DNA of 64,000 nucleotides from JBCCQH01 sp039024435. Its GTDB lineage: Bacteria > Bacteroidota > Bacteroidia > J057 > JADKCL01. Both the position numbers and the translations under genes were made by a program. Of the stretch, positions 43,550-51,149 are shown piece after piece (position 1 is the stretch's first letter; each line of letters begins with the position of its first letter). Location of the stretch: positions 248,001 to 312,000 of the forward strand of contig JBCCQH010000001.1 of the NCBI GenBank assembly GCA_039024435.1, in the 5' to 3' direction. The notes beneath the pieces are model-generated. The model saw only the letters and a program-made list of their open reading frames with translations, did not search any database and was not told the origin of the DNA.

Positions 43550-43736
43550 AAGAGGTTATTGACATTCAGGAAAAAGCAAAGTAAAAAAATCAGTCTTCAA
43601 TCTCCATTGCTAAATCGTTTTAATGTGGTTTTGTCGTTCTGGGGCGTTCGCCGCGCGGGCACTTGGCGATGGGGGGGGCACAGGCACCTGCATTTTTGCA
43701 AATGGTGCGATCAATCCTGATGTTTGCAATTCCAAA

Positions 43737-44570
43737 ATGGCAAATCAGTACGATCACATTTTTCGGGAGAACTTCCACGCGGTGTTCATCTCCTTTTTTA
43801 AGCGTAAGCTTGGGATCGAGTTTGCCGTGGTAGAAGACCTGTCCCCGAAGTTGCAAAAAACGAACCGAGAGGTAGACTTCGTAAAGCGGGTCACCACCGT
43901 GGACAAGCGGGAATTCATCTTGCACGTAGAGTTTCAGACCACCAATGATCCCAAGATGGTCTACCGGATGAATGTCTACCAGGCTTTGTTGCTGGAGAAA
44001 TACAAGCTTCCGGTATACTCAACGGTTCTGTACATGGGGTCCGCCCCGGTCAATATGCGTTCGGAGTTGCGGCCGGAAGAAGTCATGCATGGATTTGAAT
44101 TGATCAATTTGCCCGGCATGGATTTCAACGAGTTCCTGTCCGCGAAAACTCCCGAAGAGGTGATTTTCGCAATCCTGGCTGACCACGGTGAAGCCGATCC
44201 CAGTACCGTGATGCAGTTGATCATCAACCGTTTGGTAGAAGTGGAAAACAATCGGACGGAACAGATGAAGTTTCTACAACAGTTGCGGGTAATTTCCCGT
44301 ATTCGTAACTTAGAGTATACCTTAACCGAGAAGACAAAGAATATGCCACTGTACCTCGACCTGAAAGAAGACAGTTTTTACCAAAAGGGAGTCATCACTG
44401 GCCGGGCGGAAGGAATCGCTAAAGGCGAAGCCAAAGGGGAAGCCAAAGCAAAACTAGAAATGATCATAAAGCTTCTTCGGGCCGACGCATTGCCCATCGA
44501 GAAACTTGCTCAGATGGTCGACCTGCCGGCAGATCGCATTCGTGCCATTAAAAAAGAACACAAGCTCTAA
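43737..44570 (+). CDS. Rpn-type PD-(D/E)XK nuclease
   Basis: This 277-aa protein belongs to the Rpn (recombination-promoting nuclease, transposase-like) group. The nuclease core is visible in NREVDFVKRV (Asp47), FILHVEFQTTND (E65-x-Q67) and MVYRMNVYQALLLEKY. The C-terminal part has the short repeats KGEAKGEAKA and a helical tail (LEMIIKLLRADALPIEKLAQ, VDLPADRIRAIKKEHKL). The ATG at 43737 gives the usual MANQYDHIFRENF start. Such proteins are often multi-copy and thought to nick DNA. A stand-alone copy of its tail follows at 44675. Confidence 0.88.
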   Translation: MANQYDHIFRENFHAVFISFFKRKLGIEFAVVEDLSPKLQKTNREVDFVKRVTTVDKREFILHVEFQTTNDPKMVYRMNVYQALLLEKYKLPVYSTVLYMGSAPVNMRSELRPEEVMHGFELINLPGMDFNEFLSAKTPEEVIFAILADHGEADPSTVMQLIINRLVEVENNRTEQMKFLQQLRVISRIRNLEYTLTEKTKNMPLYLDLKEDSFYQKGVITGRAEGIAKGEAKGEAKAKLEMIIKLLRADALPIEKLAQMVDLPADRIRAIKKEHKL

Positions 44571-44613
44571 TTTGTCTTTTCTTTTCGGACCAGGCAAAGA
44601 TTGATTGGAAAAG

Positions 44614-44645
44614 TTGGCCATGGCAAAGTTGTTAGATTATATTTG
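44614..44645 (+). promoter_or_regulatory. Promoter upstream of the Rpn-tail gene
   Basis: TTGG (44614-44617) is followed after 20 bases by TATATTTG (44638-44645), a full match to TAnnTTTG. The ATG at 44675 lies 29 bases downstream. Both boxes and their spacing fit. Confidence 0.55.
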
Positions 44646-44674
44646 CCTCGCCTTTAAATCGAGAAAATAAAAAT

Positions 44675-44926
44675 ATGTCATTGGACCCCAACCGCGGAGA
44701 CGCTAATAGTTCCCAAGAACGCGCCGAGAGAAAGCTTGCCCGAGGAATCCTGGAAGGAATCGTGCGGGAAGCAATTAGAGAGGAGATCAGGGTAATGGAC
44801 AAGGAAAAATTGAAAATAATCCTGAAGCATTTTTCTACCAATGCGTTTACCGTTGAGGAAATCGCGGAGCAAGTGGATCTGCCCGCAGAGATCATTGGCG
44901 GCATTAAAGAGGAATATGACTTATAA
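44675..44926 (+). CDS. Stand-alone homolog of the Rpn C-terminal tail, 83 aa
   Basis: The last 40 residues (KEKLKIILKHFSTNAFTVEE, then IAEQVDLPAEIIGGIKEEYD) align without gaps to the tail of the Rpn-type nuclease ending 105 bp upstream (KAKLEMIIKLLRADALPIEK, then LAQMVDLPADRIRAIKKEHK). The first 43 residues are a charged helix (RAERKLARGILEGIVREAI). No nuclease core is present. It has its own ATG and a good promoter, so it may be expressed and not merely a relic. It could regulate or pair with Rpn proteins. Confidence 0.7.
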   Translation: MSLDPNRGDANSSQERAERKLARGILEGIVREAIREEIRVMDKEKLKIILKHFSTNAFTVEEIAEQVDLPAEIIGGIKEEYDL

Positions 44927-45088
44927 TCCGCCCCTTCCGGTCGGACTGAGTCCAGATCGATTTGCGAATTTCGCCACCAAAAAGTTGCCGGATTAAACTT
45001 AATCCGTGATTAAACCGAGCGGAAGTTTCAGTTGTCTTCCTCCAGCGCCTTTCATTGTATTCCTCCGGCTGATTTTGTAGTTTCTCCT

Positions 45089-46189
45089 ATGCAATTACAA
45101 ACCGCCGTCCGCTGGTCCCTCCTCTGCGTAGCCTGCTTGATCTCTCCCCTCGCGACCTTTTCCTCTCACGTACTTTCCGCCCGCTTTGAGTGGGAACAAT
45201 TGAGTGCCCGCACCTACCAAGTTCGCGTGATCACCCTCTCCGATCCTTCGGGAGCCCTGGTGGACCGCTGCGAAATCGACCTGGAAGTCTGGGACACCAG
45301 TACCAATCTCAATGTCGATACGATCTTGGGCGTACCCCGGGTAAATGGCCCCACGCAAACCGATCCCAATTTCCCCGCGCTCACTTGTCCCACCGAGGGA
45401 ATGGGGAGTTACGTGACAGCGACCATCAAATACAACATGTACGACACCGTATACACCTTCCCCGCCGATGGCACCTATGAGTTGCGTTGGCGGGACCTCG
45501 CCCGGGTCGACAACATGATCAATATCCCCAACTCTGGATCACAAAGCATTGCCGCGACCGCCCGTTTGCGGGTTGATTCGGCGATCAGCAATGACTCACC
45601 GGTACCGATGAATCCCTTTGATCTGGCGGCCTGTGCCGGCTCAACCTGGCTTTTCAGCACAGGTTTTTTCGACAGTGATGGCGATTCGTTGGCCTTTGTG
45701 CGGGTGCCCTGCACCCAATACAATCCGCCGCTGGTTCCGGCGCCCATTCCAGTCAATGGGTACACCATGCCCGATTCCATGGGCGGGGGAATCTTCTGGG
45801 TGAGCGGACTCGGCAACGTCGTGTGGAACAACATCGGAAACATCCTTGGGGCCTACGGCTACGCTTTCAAGATCCAGGAGTGGCGCAATGGCACGATGAT
45901 TAGCGAGTCGATTTTTGAAGCAACCGTGTTCGTGGTAACCGCGAACTGCATTGTGGGTCAGCCCGATGCATTGCCGGAAGCCGTGGACATTTATCCGGTG
46001 CCCGTGCAATCAGAATTGAATTTCTCGCGGGTAGTTGAGCGCGCCACCTTGTGGGATCTCCAAGGACGCACACTCGAAACGGTTTACCAACAAACAAAAA
46101 TGCCGCTGGGGGCACTTCCGAGCGGCATTTATCTGGTAGAAATAGAAGTGGCGGGAAAAACGGTGCGGCGGAAGATCGTGGTCCAATGA
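45089..46189 (+). CDS. T9SS type A sorting-domain protein, 366 aa
   Basis: This is a secreted protein with a signal peptide (WSLLCVACLISPLATFSSH). The main part is beta-rich: FEWEQLSARTYQVRVITLSD near the start, RCEIDLEVWDTS, YTFPADGTYELRW and FDSDGDSLAFVRVPC, a pattern seen in large Bacteroidota surface proteins. The tail (YPVPVQSELNFSR, WDLQGRTLET, LPSGIYLVEIEVAGKTV) is a T9SS sorting domain. The ATG at 45089 matches the signal peptide; the frame is open for 19 codons upstream. It is convergent with yceI-like gene 46212-46766. Confidence 0.87.
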   Translation: MQLQTAVRWSLLCVACLISPLATFSSHVLSARFEWEQLSARTYQVRVITLSDPSGALVDRCEIDLEVWDTSTNLNVDTILGVPRVNGPTQTDPNFPALTCPTEGMGSYVTATIKYNMYDTVYTFPADGTYELRWRDLARVDNMINIPNSGSQSIAATARLRVDSAISNDSPVPMNPFDLAACAGSTWLFSTGFFDSDGDSLAFVRVPCTQYNPPLVPAPIPVNGYTMPDSMGGGIFWVSGLGNVVWNNIGNILGAYGYAFKIQEWRNGTMISESIFEATVFVVTANCIVGQPDALPEAVDIYPVPVQSELNFSRVVERATLWDLQGRTLETVYQQTKMPLGALPSGIYLVEIEVAGKTVRRKIVVQ

Positions 46190-46211
46190 AATTCCCCCCC
46201 GCAATACCCCG

Positions 46212-46766
46212 CTATTCGAAGGGCAGGGTCGCCATAAAGGTCACGGGGACCGTCGGCTTGGGGCCCTTGCCGGTAAAGCCAAATTTCTTGCGCGTAATCT
46301 CTGCCGTTCCTTCGACCACATAGGGCTTTTCTTTGGTCATGGTAAAGTTGACCAGAACCGGCTTCGTGAACTTTTTCAAGGTCAGCATCACTTCGCTGTT
46401 GTAGCTGCCGTCCGCCTGCTTCTCTGCCCCTTTGACCTCGACCTGAGCGGTCGGGAAATCAGCGACATTGAAATAGTCCTTTTTCTTTTTGATGCTTTTG
46501 ACGAGGTCTTTCCAATCGCCTTTGATTGATGAAATGTCGATGGTCGCCACGAGGTGCAGATTCTCGATTTGGTCGTCGGCCATCGAAGCCTCAGTGAAGT
46601 TCCACTTTTCGAAGTACATCTTGTTGGGGGAGCCCGCATCGCCGATAAATTCGATGGTGCCCGGCGCTTCCCCGAGATCGGGCATCGAGGTCGACTGGTC
46701 AAAGGCCAGGAAGAGGAGGGCATTGAAGCCACAAATGAGCAGGAGGATGGTAGTCTTGAATTTCAT
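46212..46766 (-). CDS. YceI-family protein
   Basis: This 184-aa protein has an N-terminal hydrophobic segment (ILLLICGFNALLFLAF) and a YceI lipocalin-like barrel: GTIEFIGDAGSPNKM, LHLVATIDISSIKGDWKDL, KDYFNVADFPTAQVEVKGAE, LTLKKFTKPVLVNFTM and EITRKKFGFTG. YceI proteins bind polyisoprenoids or other long lipids in the periplasm. The length fits the family. It follows the beta-lactamase-like gene on the same strand after 54 bp and may share its transcript. Confidence 0.9.
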   Translation of the reverse strand: MKFKTTILLLICGFNALLFLAFDQSTSMPDLGEAPGTIEFIGDAGSPNKMYFEKWNFTEASMADDQIENLHLVATIDISSIKGDWKDLVKSIKKKKDYFNVADFPTAQVEVKGAEKQADGSYNSEVMLTLKKFTKPVLVNFTMTKEKPYVVEGTAEITRKKFGFTGKGPKPTVPVTFMATLPFE

Positions 46767-46820
46767 TTTTCTTGTGTTTTAGGTGGGAATAGCGTTGTAT
46801 CGGTCGATTTTCGGAAGATT

Positions 46821-47942
46821 CTATTGCCAATCGTTGCGTCGGCCATATTTCCAGCACATGCCCATTACTCTCCCCATGAACTGCCAGGCCTCCCATTTGT
46901 TTGCCAAGCCCACCGCGATGAAACCCTTTTCGGGCTTGCCGTCGAACTGCGAGCGAAAGCCGGTGCTGGCCCCCCCCCAGTACGGATCGTACTTGCGGTA
47001 GAAGATCAAAGAGCGATAGTCGCCCTTTTTGAATGGGGTAAAACATTGGCGGGCCAGATCCTGGCTGATCATGGAGTTGTCGCGGCCGTCGCGGGCAGCG
47101 TACAGGTGAAGGACAAACTTGGCGTAATCGCGCGGGGTCGACCAGAGATTGGCACAGGCCCGCTCCGGGTAGATCCACCGGTCTTCGGGCAGACGATTTC
47201 CTTCGTGGTCGTAACCCACCGCGGCCCGGGCCGCCTCCGCGTCGGTGAGGATAAGACTCAGAGTGCTTTCGGTCATGGAAAGGGGATCGAGCACTTCCTG
47301 CTGAATGATGGTATCCAGGGGCTTGCCCCACACGTCTTCCATCAATACTTGCAGGACAAAAGCATTGTCCCAGGAGGTATTCGTGCTGAGGTTGCGACTG
47401 CGCCGGACCGTGACCGGCTCGGTTTTGGAGGGCCCGGTGCCAGTAAGGATTTGTTCTGTGGTTGGTAAGGATTCACTGGGAGCGTAGCCTGGAGGCTTGG
47501 AACGGACTCTGAAGCCCCGGGTTTGCAGCATGAGGTCGCGTACGGTAATGGGCTTGCGTTTAAACTTGCCCTTTGCCGGCAGTTTCCAAGTGGTTAGGTA
47601 ATCGTTTGCCGCGCGGTCGAGGTCGATTTTCCCTCGGTGAACTGCTTTCAGCAAGGCAAATTTGACCAGTGAGGTACTCAGGCCCCCCATCTGGAAAAGG
47701 GTATTCGCTTCTACCGGCAATTTATTTTCCCGGTCGCGGTAACCCAAGGTGATCATCGTGTCGGGTTCGCCATTGCGGACGACGAACAGCGACAATCCCG
47801 GAACTTTATTTTCTTGCATCCACTCCTCCAGGGTCAATCGATCACCGTCTTTTTGGGTGAGCGTAAACCAGGGTTCATCCTGGGCGGGCAAGTGGAGTAG
47901 GCCGGCAAGGAGAAAAAGACTTAGGAGAAGATACCGTTTCAT
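46821..47942 (-). CDS. Beta-lactamase/class C-like serine hydrolase homolog, probably inactive
   Basis: This 373-aa secreted protein (signal MKRYLLLSLFLLAGLLHLPA) has the class C beta-lactamase/DD-peptidase fold. In my alignment the catalytic SxxK is replaced by Gly87-Leu-Ser-Thr90 within FQMGGLSTSLVKFALL, the YxN motif by WDN (TSWDNAFVLQVL), and the final HTG-like motif by GGASTGF. A shifted S91-L-V-K94 is present but four residues out of register. Other family blocks are normal (VRDLMLQTRG, LDPLSMTEST). It is divergent from the dipeptidase gene. It probably binds rather than cleaves. Confidence 0.82.
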   Translation of the reverse strand: MKRYLLLSLFLLAGLLHLPAQDEPWFTLTQKDGDRLTLEEWMQENKVPGLSLFVVRNGEPDTMITLGYRDRENKLPVEANTLFQMGGLSTSLVKFALLKAVHRGKIDLDRAANDYLTTWKLPAKGKFKRKPITVRDLMLQTRGFRVRSKPPGYAPSESLPTTEQILTGTGPSKTEPVTVRRSRNLSTNTSWDNAFVLQVLMEDVWGKPLDTIIQQEVLDPLSMTESTLSLILTDAEAARAAVGYDHEGNRLPEDRWIYPERACANLWSTPRDYAKFVLHLYAARDGRDNSMISQDLARQCFTPFKKGDYRSLIFYRKYDPYWGGASTGFRSQFDGKPEKGFIAVGLANKWEAWQFMGRVMGMCWKYGRRNDWQ

Positions 47943-48070
47943 ATTTGCGTTTGTGCTTGAAAGACCGTACAAATAAAGCGGAGATTTGCCGGCTGTGCGC
48001 CGCAAATTCAATTTTGATACGTGTCATTTCTTGAATTGAGCCGAATCCGCCCAAAATTGTAACTTGCCGC

Positions 48071-49066
48071 ATGGTCAACTCAAATCTCCCCCTGGTGGAT
48101 CTCCACTGTGATCTGCTCGGCTACCTCGCCATGGTCGATGGCGCGACCGCGTTTGACGCCGAAGTAATCGGTTGCGCCGTGCCCCACCTTCAAGCGGGCC
48201 GGGTCAAGCTGCAGGTCATGGCGCACTTTACCCCGACCAAGCCCGGCTCCACCGAAATGGGCATGCGGCAGGCAATGAAATGGCGGGAGTTGCTGGAGAC
48301 TGGTACCTTTATTTCCTGGCAGGATCATTTGGGGGAGAAGGAATTGAAGGCTGAAGATGGGATCATTTATGGCTGGCCTTCCATCGAAAATGCCTCGAAT
48401 TTTGCCGAAGAGGACGAACCGCTCAAGCGGGCATTTGCCCGGCTGGAACAATTGATTTCACTCGTCGGGCGGCCGCTGTACATCGGACTGACCCACCATC
48501 CGGAAAATCGATTTGCCGGCGGCAACAAAAGTGAGGTGGGCCTGAAAGATGATGGCAGGATTTTGCTCGAGTACCTCAACGGCCGCGGAATTGCCATCGA
48601 TTTTTCCCACACCTCGGACGCAACCGCTCAAGGAATACTCGACCACATCGATGCGAAAGGACTCGACATCAAGCTGATGGCGAGCCATTCAAATTACCGC
48701 TCGGTCCACAATCATAAGCGGAATCTGCCGGATGATTACGTGCGGGAACTGGTTCGGCGGGGCGGACTCATCGGGGTAAACTTTGTCCGGGATTTCCTGG
48801 ATCCCGAGGATCCAGATACCCTGTACGCCCATTTGCGCCACGGATTGCACTTGGGCGCAGGTGGCAGCATCGCTTGGGGAATGGACTACTTTCCGCCTTC
48901 ATTGCTCAACCCCCGGGACTTGACACTGCGGGCTCCGATTTTTCATCCGGCCCACGACCATGCGGGTTTGGTGCCCGGCCTCATGGCCCGAATGCCGGAA
49001 GAAGTACCCGGAATTGACCTGGAAGCGTTTGCGTTTCGGAATGCGCTGCGGTTTTTCGCCCGATAA
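48071..49066 (+). CDS. Peptidase M19 (membrane dipeptidase) family protein
   Basis: This 331-aa enzyme has the M19 metal sites: LVDLHCDLLGYL (HxD), GWPSIENASNF (Glu), IDFSHTSD (His) and ASHSNYRSVHNHKRNLPDD (His and the substrate loop), with a late WGMDYFPP. Such dipeptidases hydrolyse dipeptides, often with D-amino acids, using two zinc ions. No signal peptide is seen, so it may be cytoplasmic. It is divergent from the beta-lactamase-like gene. The ATG at 48071 is the only reasonable start. Confidence 0.9.
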   Translation: MVNSNLPLVDLHCDLLGYLAMVDGATAFDAEVIGCAVPHLQAGRVKLQVMAHFTPTKPGSTEMGMRQAMKWRELLETGTFISWQDHLGEKELKAEDGIIYGWPSIENASNFAEEDEPLKRAFARLEQLISLVGRPLYIGLTHHPENRFAGGNKSEVGLKDDGRILLEYLNGRGIAIDFSHTSDATAQGILDHIDAKGLDIKLMASHSNYRSVHNHKRNLPDDYVRELVRRGGLIGVNFVRDFLDPEDPDTLYAHLRHGLHLGAGGSIAWGMDYFPPSLLNPRDLTLRAPIFHPAHDHAGLVPGLMARMPEEVPGIDLEAFAFRNALRFFAR

Positions 49067-49097
49067 GGCAGTTGGGTGACCTGAACCGCCGCGTGGG

Positions 49098-49105
49098 TAA
49101 ATTTG
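49098..49105 (+). promoter_or_regulatory. -7 box upstream of the exonuclease gene
   Basis: TAAATTTG matches TAnnTTTG. TTGG at 49072 gives a -33 candidate with a 22-base spacer. The transcript would include both candidate starts at 49126 and 49159. Confidence 0.5.
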
Positions 49106-49158
49106 CATTGTCCGCATTGGGCTGAATGCCTATCTTCCACGCAAATACCAACTGCTGC

Positions 49159-49896
49159 ATGTACACCCGTTCGCAACTGGAAAATATTCTCTTCTTGGAC
49201 ATCGAGACCGTGTCTTTGACCGCCGATTACGCGGATTTGCCCGAGCGTTTTCAGGGACTCTGGGACAAAAAAGCGGTGCTTCTGAACAAGCGGGAAGCGG
49301 AGCCCCAGCTTTCGGAAGACTTGTTTCGCAACCGGGCCGCGATTTTTGCGGAGTTTGGCAAGGTAGTGTGCATTTCCTGTGGCTACATCAAATTTGAGGG
49401 GGACCGGCCTACCTTTCGGTTGAAGTCGTACTACGGAGCGGACGAAGGGAAGCTGCTTGTGGAATTCGGGCAGATGCTCGATCCGTTTATGGCGAAGCCG
49501 TCCCGCAACCTGTGCGCTCACAACGGCAAAGAGTTTGACTTTCCCTATTTGGGGCGGCGCTACCTGATCAATGGCATAGAATTGCCGACGGCATTGGCCC
49601 AAATTCAAACTGCAAAACCCTGGGAGGTTCGGTTGATCGATACGATGTTGCTCTGGAAGTTTGGCGACTACAAAAATTTCACCAGTTTGGAACTGCTCTG
49701 TGCAGCGATGGGGGTGCCCACCCCCAAAGATGACATCGATGGAAGCCAGGTGGGGCGGGTTTTTTGGGAAGAAAATGACGCACGCCGCATCGCCGTATAC
49801 TGCGAAAAGGACGTTCTCGCTACCGCTCAGGTATTGTTGCGGATGTGCCGGCAGGATTTGATCCTGGATGGTGATGTGCAGAGCGGATTGGGGTAA
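49159..49896 (+). CDS. PolB-type 3'-5' exonuclease-like protein
   Basis: This 245-aa protein has the DEDD exonuclease fold related to the proofreading domain of family B DNA polymerases: NILFLDIETVSLT (DxE), CAHNGKEFDFPYLGRRYL (second Asp), RLIDTMLLWKFGDYKNFTSL and YCEKDVLATAQVLL (last Asp). No polymerase domain follows. It probably trims DNA or RNA 3' ends. The ATG at 49159 gives the family-like start MYTRSQLENILFL; an ATG at 49126 would add 11 residues and cannot be excluded. Confidence 0.86.
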   Translation: MYTRSQLENILFLDIETVSLTADYADLPERFQGLWDKKAVLLNKREAEPQLSEDLFRNRAAIFAEFGKVVCISCGYIKFEGDRPTFRLKSYYGADEGKLLVEFGQMLDPFMAKPSRNLCAHNGKEFDFPYLGRRYLINGIELPTALAQIQTAKPWEVRLIDTMLLWKFGDYKNFTSLELLCAAMGVPTPKDDIDGSQVGRVFWEENDARRIAVYCEKDVLATAQVLLRMCRQDLILDGDVQSGLG

Positions 49897-50012
49897 CTGG
49901 CAATGGTAAACCGCGCGTTCCCAAATACAGTGGGTGGTTCATTGGTAAAGATAACGGGTATGAACCGGTGCGGTGAGTGGCACCCCCCTCAATTCAGAAA
50001 GCTCAATTCTTA

Positions 50013-50176
50013 AGAGGCTGTTTAAATTTGGTTTGTGAAATTTGCTAACGCAGATTTTTTTGTCCATCGAAGCGCATTTTGGAGTCCATAGCCAAAGCTA
50101 TGGGCGAGAAAATAGCTGAAGAGGGGCGGAAAAAGATGCCATAGCAAAATCGCAGAATTAAATTTAACCAGTCTCT
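50013..50176. mobile_element. Palindromic MITE-like element, 164 bp
   Basis: Two 17-bp terminal inverted repeats with two mismatches bound the element: AGAGGCTGTTTAAATTT (50013-50029) and, inverted, AGAGACTGGTTAAATTT (50176-50160). Inside, TTTGCT (50041) pairs with AGCAAA (50143), and a perfect stem CCATAGC-CAAA-GCTATGG (50086-50103) forms the centre, so the whole unit folds as a long imperfect hairpin. It has no gene of its own. No clear target duplication is visible. The right end contributes two bases to the stop codon of the neighbouring aminotransferase gene. Confidence 0.6.
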
Positions 50177-51119
50177 AAAATGGCAAGGCTTCCCCTTCGG
50201 CTTCGGTACGTGTGCGGAACCGTTGTGCAATCCGGGTCAGTACTTCCGCTTTTGCCTGGTCGCGGATGCTGCGGCCGTCAACTTCGGCGACGCGGGTAAG
50301 TTCACCCATGGTGCCGGTAGTGAAGGCTTCATCAGCGGTGTACAACTCGGTGAGGGACAAGTTTTTCTCCACGGCAGAAATGCCAATCTCCCGGGCAATT
50401 TCCAAAACCAGGCCTCGGGTGATCCCGGGCAGGCAAGCGTGGGCGTGGGGCGTGTAGAGGATTCCGTCGCGGGCGAGGAAGACATTGGTGGCATTGGTTT
50501 CGGCGAGGAAGCCCTGGGCGTCGAGCATGAGTGCATCGTCGGCGCCGGCGAAATTGGCCTCGATTTTGGCGAGGATATTGTTGAGGAGGTTGTTGTGGTG
50601 GACCTTGGAATCGAGGAAAGATGGTGCATTGCGGCGAATTGCGGCCGTGACCAGGCGGATGTAGTCGGGGTAGACGGGGGACTTCCATTCCGCGAGGACG
50701 ATCAGGCCACAGCCCATCGTGTTGAGGCGTGGATCCATGCCCGAAGTGATTTTTTCGCCGCGGGTGAGGGTCAGGCGCACGTGGGTCTCGTCGCGCATTT
50801 CATTGGCCGCCAAGGTCTGGAACAAAGCCTCTCGGATAAATTCCACCGTCGGAATCGCCGCGAAGTGCAGGGCATGGGCCGAATCGATCATGCGCCGCAA
50901 GTGCCGGTCCAGGGCAAATATCCGCCCATTGTAGACGCGGAGCCCTTCCCAAACGGCATCGCCGCCCTGGACCACCGAGTCAAATACCGAAATGCGAGCC
51001 TGCCCACGCGATACCAATTCGCCATTTACGTATATGGCTAAATTGTCGTTTCGGGAGTCGTATTTCTGCAGCAAACCTGAACTGAATTTCCGAGGAAGAC
51101 CAGCAATTTCCAAATCCAT
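50175..51119 (-). CDS. Class IV PLP-dependent aminotransferase
   Basis: This 314-aa enzyme has the fold type IV pattern shared by branched-chain and D-amino-acid aminotransferases and aminodeoxychorismate lyase: VFDSVVQGGDAVWEGLRVYNG, cut here to QGGDAVWEGLRVYNG, then the lysine region SKVHHNNLLNNILAKIEA, FLAETNATNVFLARDG and CLPGITRGLVLEIA. The exact amino donor is unclear; branched-chain substrates are most likely given ilvE next door. It lies 30 bp after ilvE on the same strand. Its TAG stop is completed by the inverted repeat of a MITE-like element, so its original end may differ. Confidence 0.88.
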   Translation of the reverse strand: MDLEIAGLPRKFSSGLLQKYDSRNDNLAIYVNGELVSRGQARISVFDSVVQGGDAVWEGLRVYNGRIFALDRHLRRMIDSAHALHFAAIPTVEFIREALFQTLAANEMRDETHVRLTLTRGEKITSGMDPRLNTMGCGLIVLAEWKSPVYPDYIRLVTAAIRRNAPSFLDSKVHHNNLLNNILAKIEANFAGADDALMLDAQGFLAETNATNVFLARDGILYTPHAHACLPGITRGLVLEIAREIGISAVEKNLSLTELYTADEAFTTGTMGELTRVAEVDGRSIRDQAKAEVLTRIAQRFRTRTEAEGEALPF

Positions 51120-51149
51120 TGCGCGACTGGAAATTGACCAATTCTAAAA

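Noticed and set aside
46821..47942. S91-x-x-K94 as the catalytic SxxK of the beta-lactamase-like protein
   Set aside because: Counting from the conserved downstream Gly-Lys block, the catalytic position falls at Gly87/Thr90; S91/K94 would need a 4-residue shift.
50045..50230. Minus-strand frame of 61 codons across the palindromic element
   Set aside because: It reads through a MITE-like hairpin and the end of the aminotransferase gene; it reflects the repeat, not a gene.
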